This document shows, in pieces, positions 16,955 through 24,314 of a DNA stretch of 41,120 nt. The notes beneath the pieces are model-generated. The model was not told the origin of the DNA and ran no database searches. It saw nothing but the letters and a program-made list of their open reading frames with translations. The position numbers and the translations under genes were made by a program. Positions within the stretch are counted from its first letter, which is position 1. Each line of letters begins with the position of its first letter. The DNA is from Psychrobacter sp. (GTDB taxonomy: Bacteria; Pseudomonadota; Gammaproteobacteria; Pseudomonadales; Moraxellaceae): contig JARIAA010000260.1 in the NCBI GenBank assembly GCA_029264635.1, positions 1-41,120 of the forward strand. The letters run 5' to 3'.

Positions 16955-17983
16955 TTATTGAAGATCATCAGGTAAAATCATGCTATCAATCGTCATCGCT
17001 TCACGGATTTTGTCCATGGCGTTTTTTTCGATCTGGCGTACCCGTTCTGCGGAGATAGAATAGACAGCAGCAAGTTCATGTAACGTTGATTTTTGCTCTG
17101 TCAGCCAGCGCTGCTCAACGATGTCACGAGAACGATCGTCCAAGGTATCCATAGCAGCAATCAGCGCTGATGAATTGTTTTCTTCCCAATCAGACTCTTC
17201 TACCATCTCGGCAGGATCAAAGCCATCTTCTAAAAACAGCTGCGGCGCATAACGTCCATCATCATCATCGCTTGATTGGGTTTCAAACGATGCATCATAA
17301 GAAGTCAGGCGCGACTCCATCTCTAGCACCTGCTTACGGGTCACATTTAAATCATTAGCGATAGCATCCGCCTCTTCGAGTGTCAGCTGATTGTTGGTTT
17401 TTTTAAGGCTGCGCAAGTTAAAGAACAGTTTACGGTGTGCCTTGGTGGTTGCCACTTTGACAATGCGCCAGTTACGAATCACGAACTCATGAATCTCCGC
17501 TTTAATCCAGTGCACAGCAAACGATACCAAACGGACGCCTTTGTTCGGATCAAAACGCTTGACCGCTTTCATCAATCCCAAGTTACCTTCTTGAATCAAA
17601 TCGGCCTGCGGCAATCCATAGCCTGAGTAACTACGCGCAATATGGATAACAAAGCGTAGATGCGACATAACCAGTAGGCGTGCCGCCTCAACATCGCCTT
17701 CATCGTAATAGCGATGGGCAAGTTCTTGCTCTTGAGTGGGCGTTAAGATAGGTATTTGGTGCACAGTATTAATATATGCACCCAAATTCACCCCTGGAGC
17801 AGACAAATGAGTGGGCATTGCAGGGACTAAATCACGGGTGCTGGTATCTTCTAACGCACTAGCATCATAAGGAGGGCGCTGTGCGGCAGCTTGCAGCGCC
17901 GCTTCACGCGCAGCATTTTTTTCAGTACCAGCGCTATTTTGCGTCTTTTTTGTGGTTGTCGAGTCGGTAGAAGGAGTAGCCAT
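16955..17983 (-). CDS. rpoH: RNA polymerase sigma-32 (heat-shock) factor
   Basis: RpoH directs transcription of chaperone and protease genes after protein-folding stress. The 342-residue protein has the sigma-70 family regions 2 and 4: region 2 DLIQEGNLGLMKAVKRFDPNKG then VRLVSFAVHWIKAEIHEFV, and region 4 TLHELAAVYSISAERVRQIEKNAMDKI with the -35-reading helix. The RpoH box, here KLFFNLRSLKK, distinguishes sigma-32 from other group 2 or 3 factors. It has a longer N-terminal tail than E. coli RpoH (about 60 low-complexity residues rich in Ser, Thr and Ala). I chose ATG 17983 because AAGG lies about 8 bases upstream. A DUF423 gene follows at 31 bases. Confidence 0.95.
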   Translation of the reverse strand: MATPSTDSTTTKKTQNSAGTEKNAAREAALQAAAQRPPYDASALEDTSTRDLVPAMPTHLSAPGVNLGAYINTVHQIPILTPTQEQELAHRYYDEGDVEAARLLVMSHLRFVIHIARSYSGYGLPQADLIQEGNLGLMKAVKRFDPNKGVRLVSFAVHWIKAEIHEFVIRNWRIVKVATTKAHRKLFFNLRSLKKTNNQLTLEEADAIANDLNVTRKQVLEMESRLTSYDASFETQSSDDDDGRYAPQLFLEDGFDPAEMVEESDWEENNSSALIAAMDTLDDRSRDIVEQRWLTEQKSTLHELAAVYSISAERVRQIEKNAMDKIREAMTIDSMILPDDLQ

Positions 17984-18076
17984 ATTCTTGACCTTGATTA
18001 AATAGATAAGCAAACTTAAATGAGCAAATATTCAGATAGAAATCTTTGTTGTGTTAATTGTAAAGGATAGCACCGT

Positions 18077-18544
18077 TTAGTTACTATCAGTTTTGGTAAT
18101 GATGAAGTGAAATATTGTATCGGACGGCTTTGAGGATGCTTTATCATTATCTTTCTGAATAGTCATTTGATCGATAGTCAATAGCAACTGATTAGTTGTG
18201 TCCGCTTGGCGAGTTTGCTGACAAAAAGCCCTAATATCTGCCTGAGAATTGGGGTCGGTTGCCACGACATATAATGATTCACCGCTTGCCACATTGCGCA
18301 GTGCAACTTTAGTTTTTAAAAGCGGCATAGGGCAAGCAAGCCCGCGTCCATCCACTAGGCCTTTTATATTAATAACAGGTTGAGTGTTGTCTATAGATTG
18401 AGACAGCTCTACCGCGCTGATCCAGTCAGCTGATAGTAGACGCAGTAAAGAAGCAGTAGTCTGCTGTTCAGTCGCAGATAGGGTCGGCTGCAAACGTACC
18501 TGATAAGGGGCATGCATGGTATGCAAATGGCTTTTAGTGAACAT
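18077..18544 (-). CDS. TusA-like sulfur-carrier protein
   Basis: The central part of this 155-residue protein, about residues 58-115, is a TusA domain: VDGRGLACPMPLLKTKVALRNV with the sulfur-accepting cysteine Cys71 in CPMP, followed by GESLYVVATDPNSQADIRAFCQQT. TusA-family proteins relay persulfide sulfur to tRNA thiolation, molybdenum cofactor or other pathways. The protein is nearly twice the size of TusA because of about 55 residues before and 35 after the domain, which I do not recognise. That argues for a specialised paralogue rather than the main TusA. AGGAG 8 bases upstream supports the ATG at 18544. It is upstream of rpoH by about 90 bases in the same direction. Confidence 0.75.
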   Translation of the reverse strand: MFTKSHLHTMHAPYQVRLQPTLSATEQQTTASLLRLLSADWISAVELSQSIDNTQPVINIKGLVDGRGLACPMPLLKTKVALRNVASGESLYVVATDPNSQADIRAFCQQTRQADTTNQLLLTIDQMTIQKDNDKASSKPSDTIFHFIITKTDSN

Positions 18545-18818
18545 TGATGAGCTCCTAAACGCTTTGTTATTACTGACGAGGTGTTAAGACTTGATGGACA
18601 AAAAGGTCGCAAGATAAGAGGGCTATTATAACAAATTGCAGCTGAGCAAAGGCAGTTGAATATAGTCATTATCATGATTGGTCTACTAGAATTACACAGT
18701 CTTGTTGCGCAATCGTGACGCCTATCTAGATATTAGTAGCCAATACCATACTAAAGTTGACGTCACATAAACAACCTCGTATAGTCAAAAAACGATGATT
18801 TACCAAGCCATATAGGAT

Positions 18819-20591
18819 GTGCCTTTGAACCGTTCAAATAGCTCTTTACTCCCTAGGTTTTTATTAAATAACGATTTTGCTAACCCTCATTTAGATAAGG
18901 GTCGTTTAGATGAGCGTTATTTAGATGACCAGGTTGCTAAATCTGGCACTCGATTATGGAGTTCAAATCGCTTGTATCAACGCCTAGTATGCCAAAGCGC
19001 TGGTCTATTTATGTTACTGGCTTTTATGGGGCATCAAAGCGATGCTGCGCCCTCCAGCTTGCTACCCTCTAGTATAGAGTTCCCTACAATGCCATCGGCG
19101 CTCGTGACCAATCCAGTTTATGACTCACGGCAAGCTTCAGATGCTAAAGAGTTAGAGCTGCCAAATTTGGAGGGGCAAGGTTTAAGCTTTGCCGATCAAC
19201 ATCAAAATAAATTGATTGGTGAGTGGTCACTGCAAAACATCAATGGTCGTGTCAAGATGGAACATGATCCTTGGATTCAAGAGACGGTCAAAGAGATGAC
19301 GTGGCGACTTAATGCGCAAGCTCGGCAGCAAGCGCCATTAGCGTTAGTTATTATCGACAATCCTAATATTAATGCCTTTGCTGTACCAGGCGGCGTCATT
19401 GGCATCAATACAGGTACTATACTGGCCGCAAAAAGTATGGATGAGCTGGCAAGCGTCGTCGCTCATGAGGTTGCTCATATCAGCCAGCGCCATTATGAAA
19501 GTGGTGCAGATGAAAAGCGCAAAGCGTTACTCATGCAGGTAGGCGGCGTACTAGCTGCTATCGCGGCTTCAGCAGCGGATGGGGGCGGTGATGCAGCAGC
19601 AGCAGTGATGATGGGCAGTCAGACGGCTGCTATGAATAGTAGTATGGCATTTAGCCGCAATAACGAGCGCGATGCGGATCGGGTCGGTATGCAAATTATG
19701 ACTCAAGCTGGCTACGATCCAAGGGCCATGCCCAGATTCTTTGCAACGATGAATCAAAAAAGCCAGCTCAATCAAGTTGCTAATAGTTTTTTGCCAAGCT
19801 TTGTACGCTCGCATCCTCTTAGTAATGAGCGCTTGAGCGAATCGCAAAGCCGTGCCCAGCGCTATCAGCCCTTATCACTTAAACAGCAGCAGCGTCATCA
19901 AGCTTTGTTTGATCTGCTCTATTGGCGGGTACAAAATGCGGGTAAGCATGTATCAGAAACTGCATTAAAGAGCGCGGCTAAAAATAGCGTCGGTGCCAAA
20001 CTGGCCTTGATGCAGTGGTATGCAGAGCAGCAGCGTTTCAATGAGGCGAGTGATATGATGGCGCAGATGACTGCACTGCCAGCTAGCGAGCAACAGGCGC
20101 TCGAGCCGCTCTTGTCGATTACGCATAGCCAAGTTTTAAGTGAGCAAAACAAATGGTCGCAAGCAGCAGAGGTGCTTGCACGTCAGCAGCGCATCTATCC
20201 TGAACGCCGCGATTTGCGTATATATTTAGCAGAAGCACTAACCAATAGTAATGAGCCAACGCAAGCCCAAGCGCTCTTAAAACCACTCACCCAGCAACAA
20301 CCAAGCGATCGTTATGCGTGGCAAAGCCTGCAATTGGCTAATGAAAAAATGGCCAAGAGCGCCCCCTCACCGCAGCTTGCTAGTATCGCTACGATTAACG
20401 CGCTGCGTTATCGCAGTCATGATCAGCTGTGGAACGGACGTTATGAGTCCTCACTGACGTCACTTATGCAGGCCAAACAGTTGACTGAACAACTACAAGC
20501 TCGTGCTCAAAATGGCAGTACCCGTCCACTGCTAGCAAGTATTGAGCAGGAAATCAAAAACGTAAAAACCGCCAAAGACTATAAGCCTTAG
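18819..20591 (+). CDS. BepA-like M48 metalloprotease with TPR-type C-terminus
   Basis: The protein carries a periplasmic M48 zinc-protease domain: VVAHEVAHISQRH with zinc ligands His216 and His220 and catalytic Glu217 (numbered from GTG 18819), then NNERDADRVGMQIM providing the third ligand. The AFAVPGGVIGINTG segment lies before it. After about residue 330 it is alpha-helical and repeat-like, resembling the TPR region of BepA, which assists or degrades outer-membrane proteins such as LptD. The hydrophobic segment near residues 60-75 ending SDA-AP would be the signal peptide. The start is unclear: GTG 18819 is open, TTG 18825 has AGGA 7 bases upstream, and TTG 18972 has GGAG 10 bases upstream and would put the signal peptide at the N-terminus. 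Its stop overlaps the terminator of the convergent yqeY. Confidence 0.88.
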   Translation: MPLNRSNSSLLPRFLLNNDFANPHLDKGRLDERYLDDQVAKSGTRLWSSNRLYQRLVCQSAGLFMLLAFMGHQSDAAPSSLLPSSIEFPTMPSALVTNPVYDSRQASDAKELELPNLEGQGLSFADQHQNKLIGEWSLQNINGRVKMEHDPWIQETVKEMTWRLNAQARQQAPLALVIIDNPNINAFAVPGGVIGINTGTILAAKSMDELASVVAHEVAHISQRHYESGADEKRKALLMQVGGVLAAIAASAADGGGDAAAAVMMGSQTAAMNSSMAFSRNNERDADRVGMQIMTQAGYDPRAMPRFFATMNQKSQLNQVANSFLPSFVRSHPLSNERLSESQSRAQRYQPLSLKQQQRHQALFDLLYWRVQNAGKHVSETALKSAAKNSVGAKLALMQWYAEQQRFNEASDMMAQMTALPASEQQALEPLLSITHSQVLSEQNKWSQAAEVLARQQRIYPERRDLRIYLAEALTNSNEPTQAQALLKPLTQQQPSDRYAWQSLQLANEKMAKSAPSPQLASIATINALRYRSHDQLWNGRYESSLTSLMQAKQLTEQLQARAQNGSTRPLLASIEQEIKNVKTAKDYKP

Positions 20592-20597
20592 GCGGTT
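20562..20597 (-). terminator. Intrinsic terminator for yqeY, overlapping the M48 gene end
   Basis: AACCGCC (20567-20573) pairs with GGCGGTT (20591-20597), with AAG/CTT adding an inner stem. On the minus strand the stem is followed by TTTTT, giving a good terminator for yqeY about 100 bases past its stop. The right arm begins at the last base of the M48 stop codon. On the plus strand the T-run is short. Confidence 0.7.
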
Positions 20598-20699
20598 ACT
20601 AAACAAAGATACTCAGTCGTTATATCATACAACACCTATCAATTTGATCTGGCAAAATTTATAGCCATAAATTCATAGGTACAAATTTGACTTAGAACA

Positions 20700-21149
20700 T
20701 TACCCTTGTAACGCGTCTTTTACAAGCTTTGAGATCAGTGCAGGATCAGCGCGGCCAGCTGTTTTACTTTTTAGCACACCCATCACGCTACCCATATCGC
20801 GCATGGAAGTTGCGCCCTGTGCCGCAATTTCTGCATTGACTAAGGCTGCAATTTCGGCGTCGTCCATCTGTTTGGGCATAAACTCGTTGATAATATCAAT
20901 CTCAAACTGCTCTTTGGTTGCTAGGTCATCACGGTTATTTTCGGTAAAAATAGCAAGTGATTCTTGACGCTGTTTCAACTGTTTTTGTAGCACCTCTAAA
21001 ACACCTGCATCATCAAGCTCAGTCTGACGATCAATCTCGATTTGTTGAATAACGGCTTGTACGTTACGTAAAACCTTGACGCGCTCGATTTCTCGGGCTT
21101 TCATCGAGGTCTTGATATTGTCCGACAACGTCTGTTTAAGTTGGCTCAC
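20700..21149 (-). CDS. yqeY: GatB/YqeY domain protein
   Basis: The 149-residue protein matches the YqeY family: KQTLSDNIKTSMKAREIERVKVLRNVQAVIQ at the start, EQFEIDIINEFMPKQMDDAEIAALV in the middle, and MRDMGSVMGVLKSKTAGRADPALISKLVKDAL at the end, with the G-VMG-LK and G-ADP motifs. The fold is shared with the tail of GatB, the tRNA-dependent amidotransferase subunit, where it contacts tRNA. The stand-alone protein has no firmly established role. It starts with GTG at 21149, preceded by GGGAG 10 bases upstream. It follows rpsU, the usual rpsU-yqeY order, but a strong terminator lies between them. Confidence 0.9.
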   Translation of the reverse strand: MSQLKQTLSDNIKTSMKAREIERVKVLRNVQAVIQQIEIDRQTELDDAGVLEVLQKQLKQRQESLAIFTENNRDDLATKEQFEIDIINEFMPKQMDDAEIAALVNAEIAAQGATSMRDMGSVMGVLKSKTAGRADPALISKLVKDALQG

Positions 21150-21212
21150 GATGGTTATTCTCCCTTATAAAGTTAAAACGTATGCTAAAAAGCTTGTGCC
21201 AAAAAGTGTAAC

Positions 21213-21254
21213 ATAAAAAACGCCACTGATATCAAGTGATAGCAGTGGCGTTAC
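21213..21254 (-). terminator. Strong intrinsic terminator between rpsU and yqeY
   Basis: AACGCCACTG (21219-21228) pairs perfectly with CAGTGGCGTT (21243-21252), and TATC/GATA continues the stem inside. On the minus strand the hairpin is followed by TTTTTT. It lies 50 bases past the rpsU stop, so most rpsU mRNA should end here. Confidence 0.92.
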
Positions 21255-21302
21255 TATAAAACTGGTCGCAGTCTAATTATGTCATTAGATAGCAAATAGT
21301 AA

Positions 21303-21518
21303 TTAGTACATACGCGTTGTACGAATAGTTTCGCGTTGTAGTTTTTTCTTGTAACGCTTAACAGCAGCGGCTTTTTTGCGCTTACGCTCTTGCGTTGGTT
21401 TTTCATAAAATTCGCGCTTACGTACGTCTGATAAAACGCCAGCTTTTTCACAAGCACGTTTAAAACGACGGATAGCGATGTCAACTGGTTCGTTTTCTTT
21501 AACCTTAACTGCAGGCAT
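21303..21518 (-). CDS. rpsU: 30S ribosomal protein S21
   Basis: S21 sits on the small-subunit platform near the anti-Shine-Dalgarno helix and aids initiation. The 71-residue, very basic protein starts MPAVKVKENEPVDIAIRRFKRACEKAGVL and continues with VRKREFYEKPTQERKRKKAAAVKR, an almost invariant family sequence, at the normal length. AAGGAG lies about 6 bases upstream of the ATG. A TTGACT/TATAAT promoter with 17-base spacing is placed about 130 bases upstream, and a perfect 18-bp palindrome occupies the predicted transcript start. In many gammaproteobacteria it heads rpsU-dnaG-rpoD; here only yqeY follows, beyond a terminator. Confidence 0.98.
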   Translation of the reverse strand: MPAVKVKENEPVDIAIRRFKRACEKAGVLSDVRKREFYEKPTQERKRKKAAAVKRYKKKLQRETIRTTRMY

Positions 21519-21623
21519 GAAGACTCCTTATAAGGATGAGATATAAAGGCATTAGTTTGGCTGTGTATTAGTATTTAGCCGTAATATCTCAAGATTACAG
21601 GCATCAGCTCAAACTAGGATAAT

Positions 21624-21641
21624 CTTGCGCTATAGCGCAAG
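21624..21641. repeat. Perfect 18-bp palindrome at the predicted rpsU transcription start
   Basis: CTTGCGCTATAGCGCAAG reads the same on both strands. The first transcribed bases from the promoter at 21649-21677 would fall at or next to it, so it would be either an operator for a dimeric protein overlapping the start site or a 5'-terminal hairpin of the rpsU leader. Confidence 0.8.
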
Positions 21642-21648
21642 GGCGATT

Positions 21649-21677
21649 ATTATACTAAAAAATGCCAAAAAAGTCAA
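21649..21677 (-). promoter_or_regulatory. Sigma-70 promoter of rpsU
   Basis: On the minus strand TTGACT (21672-21677) is followed after exactly 17 bases by a perfect TATAAT (21649-21654). Only one base departs from the consensus, making it the best promoter match in the window. Transcription would start near 21642, about 125 bases before the rpsU start codon. Confidence 0.85.
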
Positions 21678-21936
21678 TGCTTTTACTACATGTCACTACT
21701 ATGATTATTTGTCTGGCACAGCGCTATATAATACAGTGGAGATGCATTATTGGGCATATTTCTGGGTAGGATAAACTGGCCTGATGGTTCATTCAATACT
21801 CAATAAAACTATAAAAAACAAACGAACAAAAAACCCTTACTGTCTATAACGGTTTAGAGGGAGTTTATGCTATGATAATTTCCATATCGTAGCAGGCGTA
21901 TTAACCATTTATATGCATTTTATTAAGGATGTTGGA

Positions 21937-22341
21937 ATGAAGAAAACAGTATTAAACACAGCGCTAAGCACAGCATTTATCGTCGCTCTTGGTATTAGCG
22001 TTAGTGCGTGTAGTGGAGACAAAGAAAGCGAGTCACATGAAGTTTTGGCAGTCGATCGAGTAGATGATGCCGCCAAGCTTGCGCGTGAAAATGCGCCTGA
22101 AGCTGAAGATATGAATTTTCCAGAAACGGCTCCGATGCCAGTTGCTGATGCTGCAACAGACGGTACTGCGACGGATGGTACCGCGACGGATGGTACGGTA
22201 ACAGATGCTACAGCTACTGAAGATGGCGCGACTGCTCCTGAGGCATCATATGCTACTTCTACTGAAAGCGCCACTACAGAGACCGCGGTAGCTGGTGCTG
22301 CTAGCACTGAAGCATCTGAGACTGAACCTGCTACAAATTAA
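21937..22341 (+). CDS. Small acidic Thr/Ala-rich lipoprotein with tandem repeats
   Basis: The 134-residue product has a clear lipoprotein signal: MKKTVLN, a hydrophobic core, and a VSAC lipobox with Cys25 as the lipidated residue. The mature part is acidic and rich in Ala, Thr and Glu, with no predicted fold. Four 15-bp units at 22156-22215 encode TDGTA, TDGTA, TDGTV and TDATA. I do not recognise the family. AAGGAT before the ATG at 21937 supports this start; the frame is open from 21913. The DNA around the lipobox is nearly identical to that of the next gene, the cytochrome. It could be a surface spacer or an envelope-exposed disordered protein; no function is claimed. Confidence 0.75.
   Translation: MKKTVLNTALSTAFIVALGISVSACSGDKESESHEVLAVDRVDDAAKLARENAPEAEDMNFPETAPMPVADAATDGTATDGTATDGTVTDATATEDGATAPEASYATSTESATTETAVAGAASTEASETEPATN
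22156..22215 (+). repeat. Four tandem 15-bp units inside the lipoprotein gene
   Basis: Successive 15-base units at 22156, 22171, 22186 and 22201 share the ACxGAxGGTAC core and keep the reading frame. Units 2 and 3 are the closest pair, differing mainly in their last bases; unit 4 has diverged. A change of copy number would add or remove five residues without a frameshift. Confidence 0.85.
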
Positions 22342-22425
22342 TAATGCTTATGATTTTTGGTAGTGATGGATTTATGCGCTGTCATCAACAGCCGCTAACG
22401 TAAATGACTAAATAAAGAGGGGCTT

Positions 22426-22950
22426 ATGATAAATAAAAACCAGCGTATGAATGAAAAACCATTTGGTAAACTTGCATTCTATGCATTGGGTCTAAGTACG
22501 TTGCTCGCACTGAGTGCCTGTAGTGGAGACAACACGGTTGAAGAGCCTGCTGTCAATGAACCTGCTGAGGTGGAAGTCGTAGAGGAAGCGCCTGTAGCAG
22601 ATGAGGTTGTGACCCCTGAACCTGTTGAAGCAGAGCCCTTAGACACACCAGTAGTTAAGACAGAAGTCACTGAGGCTGAAGGCGTCGCTGTTGAACCTGA
22701 GGTATTAGCTGTTGATGCAGGTGCTAAATTGTATGAGACAAATTGTAAGATTTGTCATGCAAGCGGTCTGCTTGAAGCACCAAAATATGGTGACAAGGCT
22801 GCTTGGGCGCCGCGACTTACTAAGGGTATAGAGACATTACACCTGCACTCTGCCAAAGGTTTTAATAAAATGCCCGCACAGGCAGTTAATGGCGTTACTG
22901 AAGCCCAAGTACATGCTGCTGTTGACTATATGCTGGAATCTGTCAGCTGA
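22426..22950 (+). CDS. Membrane-anchored c5-type monoheme cytochrome lipoprotein
   Basis: The 174-residue protein has a lipoprotein signal ending LSAC (Cys32). An acidic, proline- and valine-rich linker of about 60 residues follows, then a small class I cytochrome domain. The heme motif is C107-K-I-C110-H111, and M149 in NKMPAQAV is the likely sixth ligand. The spacing and YGDKAAWAPRLTKG/DYML segments resemble the cytochrome c5 family. It should be an electron carrier tethered to the periplasmic face of a membrane, with the linker giving reach. The ATG at 22426 has GAGGGG upstream. It lies 84 bases after the repeat lipoprotein and is followed by a strong terminator. Confidence 0.88.
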   Translation: MINKNQRMNEKPFGKLAFYALGLSTLLALSACSGDNTVEEPAVNEPAEVEVVEEAPVADEVVTPEPVEAEPLDTPVVKTEVTEAEGVAVEPEVLAVDAGAKLYETNCKICHASGLLEAPKYGDKAAWAPRLTKGIETLHLHSAKGFNKMPAQAVNGVTEAQVHAAVDYMLESVS

Positions 22951-22976
22951 TGCTAGTCATTGAAATTTGTCTAACG

Positions 22977-23010
22977 AACCGCCATTGTGAGTAGCAATGG
23001 CGGTTTTTTT
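22977..23010 (+). terminator. Intrinsic terminator after the cytochrome gene
   Basis: AACCGCCATTG (22977-22987) pairs perfectly with CAATGGCGGTT (22995-23005) around a 7-base loop and is followed by a run of T. It isolates the two lipoprotein genes from tsaD. Confidence 0.95.
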
Positions 23011-23195
23011 GTAAGTGGCTTTATCAACCATATAGTGGGTTCACTTTAAAACTGAGTCAGTGTGACGGGGATAAATGTTTCGCAGCTTCTGTCAGCAGCA
23101 AGCAGGGAAGATTTATAGCAGTTGCAAATGGCTATCAGGGTATTAACCTTATTTCGAGCTGACTACAGTAGGAATAATAACATAAAGGCAATAAC

Positions 23196-24257
23196 ATGAA
23201 AGTATTGGGATTGGAGACGTCTTGTGACGAGACGGGTCTAGCAATTTTTGATAGTGAGCAGATGGACAGTGACAATCAAGGCTTAGTTGGACAAGTGTTA
23301 TATTCGCAAATAGAGCTACACGCGCTCTATGGCGGCGTCGTACCTGAGCTTGCTAGCCGCGATCATATTCGTAAGCTGGTGCCCTTGCTTCATGAGCTTT
23401 TAGAGCAGTGTGATGTTGAGAAAAGTGAGATTGATGCAATTGCTTATACCAAAGGTCCCGGGCTTATAGGCGCTTTGATGACGGGCGCTTTGTTTGGCCG
23501 TAGTCTGGCTTATGGTTTGGATATTCCAGCGATTGGTATCCACCATATGGAAGGGCATTTATTAGCCCCATTAATGGGGGCGAATCCGCCAGCATTTCCG
23601 TTTGTGTCACTACTGGTCTCTGGTGGTCATACCTTGCTCATTGCCGCACGTGGCGTCGGGCAATATGAGATATTAGGCGAGTCCATCGATGATGCGGCAG
23701 GAGAGTGCTTTGATAAAGCCGCCAAAATGCTAGGCTTGCCTTATCCTGGTGGCCCTAATATTGCTAAATTGGCGGAAACTGGTCATCAAAATGCTTACAG
23801 CCCACCAAGACCGATGTTACATCGCGGTTTAGATTTTTCTTTTAGCGGTATGAAAACTGCTGTGCATAACCTTATCAAAGACACTGCTGGTTCAGGCTAT
23901 GGGTCAGAAAATGGTTCTGATAGCGACCCACAAGTACGCGCCGATATTGCCGCAAGTTTTCAGCATGCGATGGTTGATACGCTAGTAAAAAAATGCGTTA
24001 AAGCGCTTAAACAGGTGGATATGAAGCGATTGGTCATTGCAGGCGGGGTCAGCGCCAATACCCATTTGCGCGAAACCTTAGAAGCTGAGTTGGCTAAGAT
24101 AAATGCGACCGTCCATTATGCGCCGCCTGCTTTATGTACTGATAATGGGGCAATGATTGCTTATGCAGGTTTTGAGCGTCTACAAGCTGGGCAGTCTGAT
24201 GACTTGGCGGTCAGTTGTGTGCCACGTTGGCCGATGACTGAGCTGCCTGCAGTGTAA
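23196..24257 (+). CDS. tsaD: tRNA N6-adenosine threonylcarbamoyltransferase
   Basis: TsaD, with TsaB and TsaE, transfers the threonylcarbamoyl group to A37 of ANN-decoding tRNAs. The 353-residue protein is an ASKHA-fold enzyme. It begins MKVLGLETSCDETGLAIFD, has the metal-binding HHMEGH motif (the two ligand histidines), LVSGGHTLL, the ESIDDAAGECFDKAAKMLGL and YPGGP signatures, and GGVSANTHLRE near the end. AAAGG 9 bases before the ATG at 23196 supports the start. In many gammaproteobacteria tsaD is divergent from and adjacent to rpsU; here two lipoprotein genes intervene. crcB follows after 57 bases and is probably co-transcribed. Confidence 0.97.
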   Translation: MKVLGLETSCDETGLAIFDSEQMDSDNQGLVGQVLYSQIELHALYGGVVPELASRDHIRKLVPLLHELLEQCDVEKSEIDAIAYTKGPGLIGALMTGALFGRSLAYGLDIPAIGIHHMEGHLLAPLMGANPPAFPFVSLLVSGGHTLLIAARGVGQYEILGESIDDAAGECFDKAAKMLGLPYPGGPNIAKLAETGHQNAYSPPRPMLHRGLDFSFSGMKTAVHNLIKDTAGSGYGSENGSDSDPQVRADIAASFQHAMVDTLVKKCVKALKQVDMKRLVIAGGVSANTHLRETLEAELAKINATVHYAPPALCTDNGAMIAYAGFERLQAGQSDDLAVSCVPRWPMTELPAV

Positions 24258-24314
24258 TGGCTATTTGTACTGGAAGTATTGCGTACCAAAACCCATACGA
24301 ATGAAGGATAATCT

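Larger units (their letters stand above)
21519..21936. other. Divergent spacer between rpsU and the repeat lipoprotein gene
   Basis: The 418 bases hold the rpsU promoter and its palindrome on the left. On the right is a TATGAT box at 21871-21876 that might serve the lipoprotein gene, though I see no good -35. No gene is visible in it. Confidence 0.6.

Noticed and set aside
17999..18027. TTGCTC with TATTTA at 17-base spacing as an rpoH promoter.
   Set aside because: The transcript would start within a few bases of the rpoH ribosome binding site, leaving too little leader.
21909..22307. Minus-strand 132-residue frame opposite the repeat lipoprotein.
   Set aside because: It is low-complexity Ser/Val/Ala, mirrors the Thr/Ala repeats of the plus-strand gene, and has no start signal.
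24258..24314. Fluoride riboswitch upstream of crcB.
   Set aside because: The gap is only 57 bases and contains none of the conserved motif; tsaD precedes directly.
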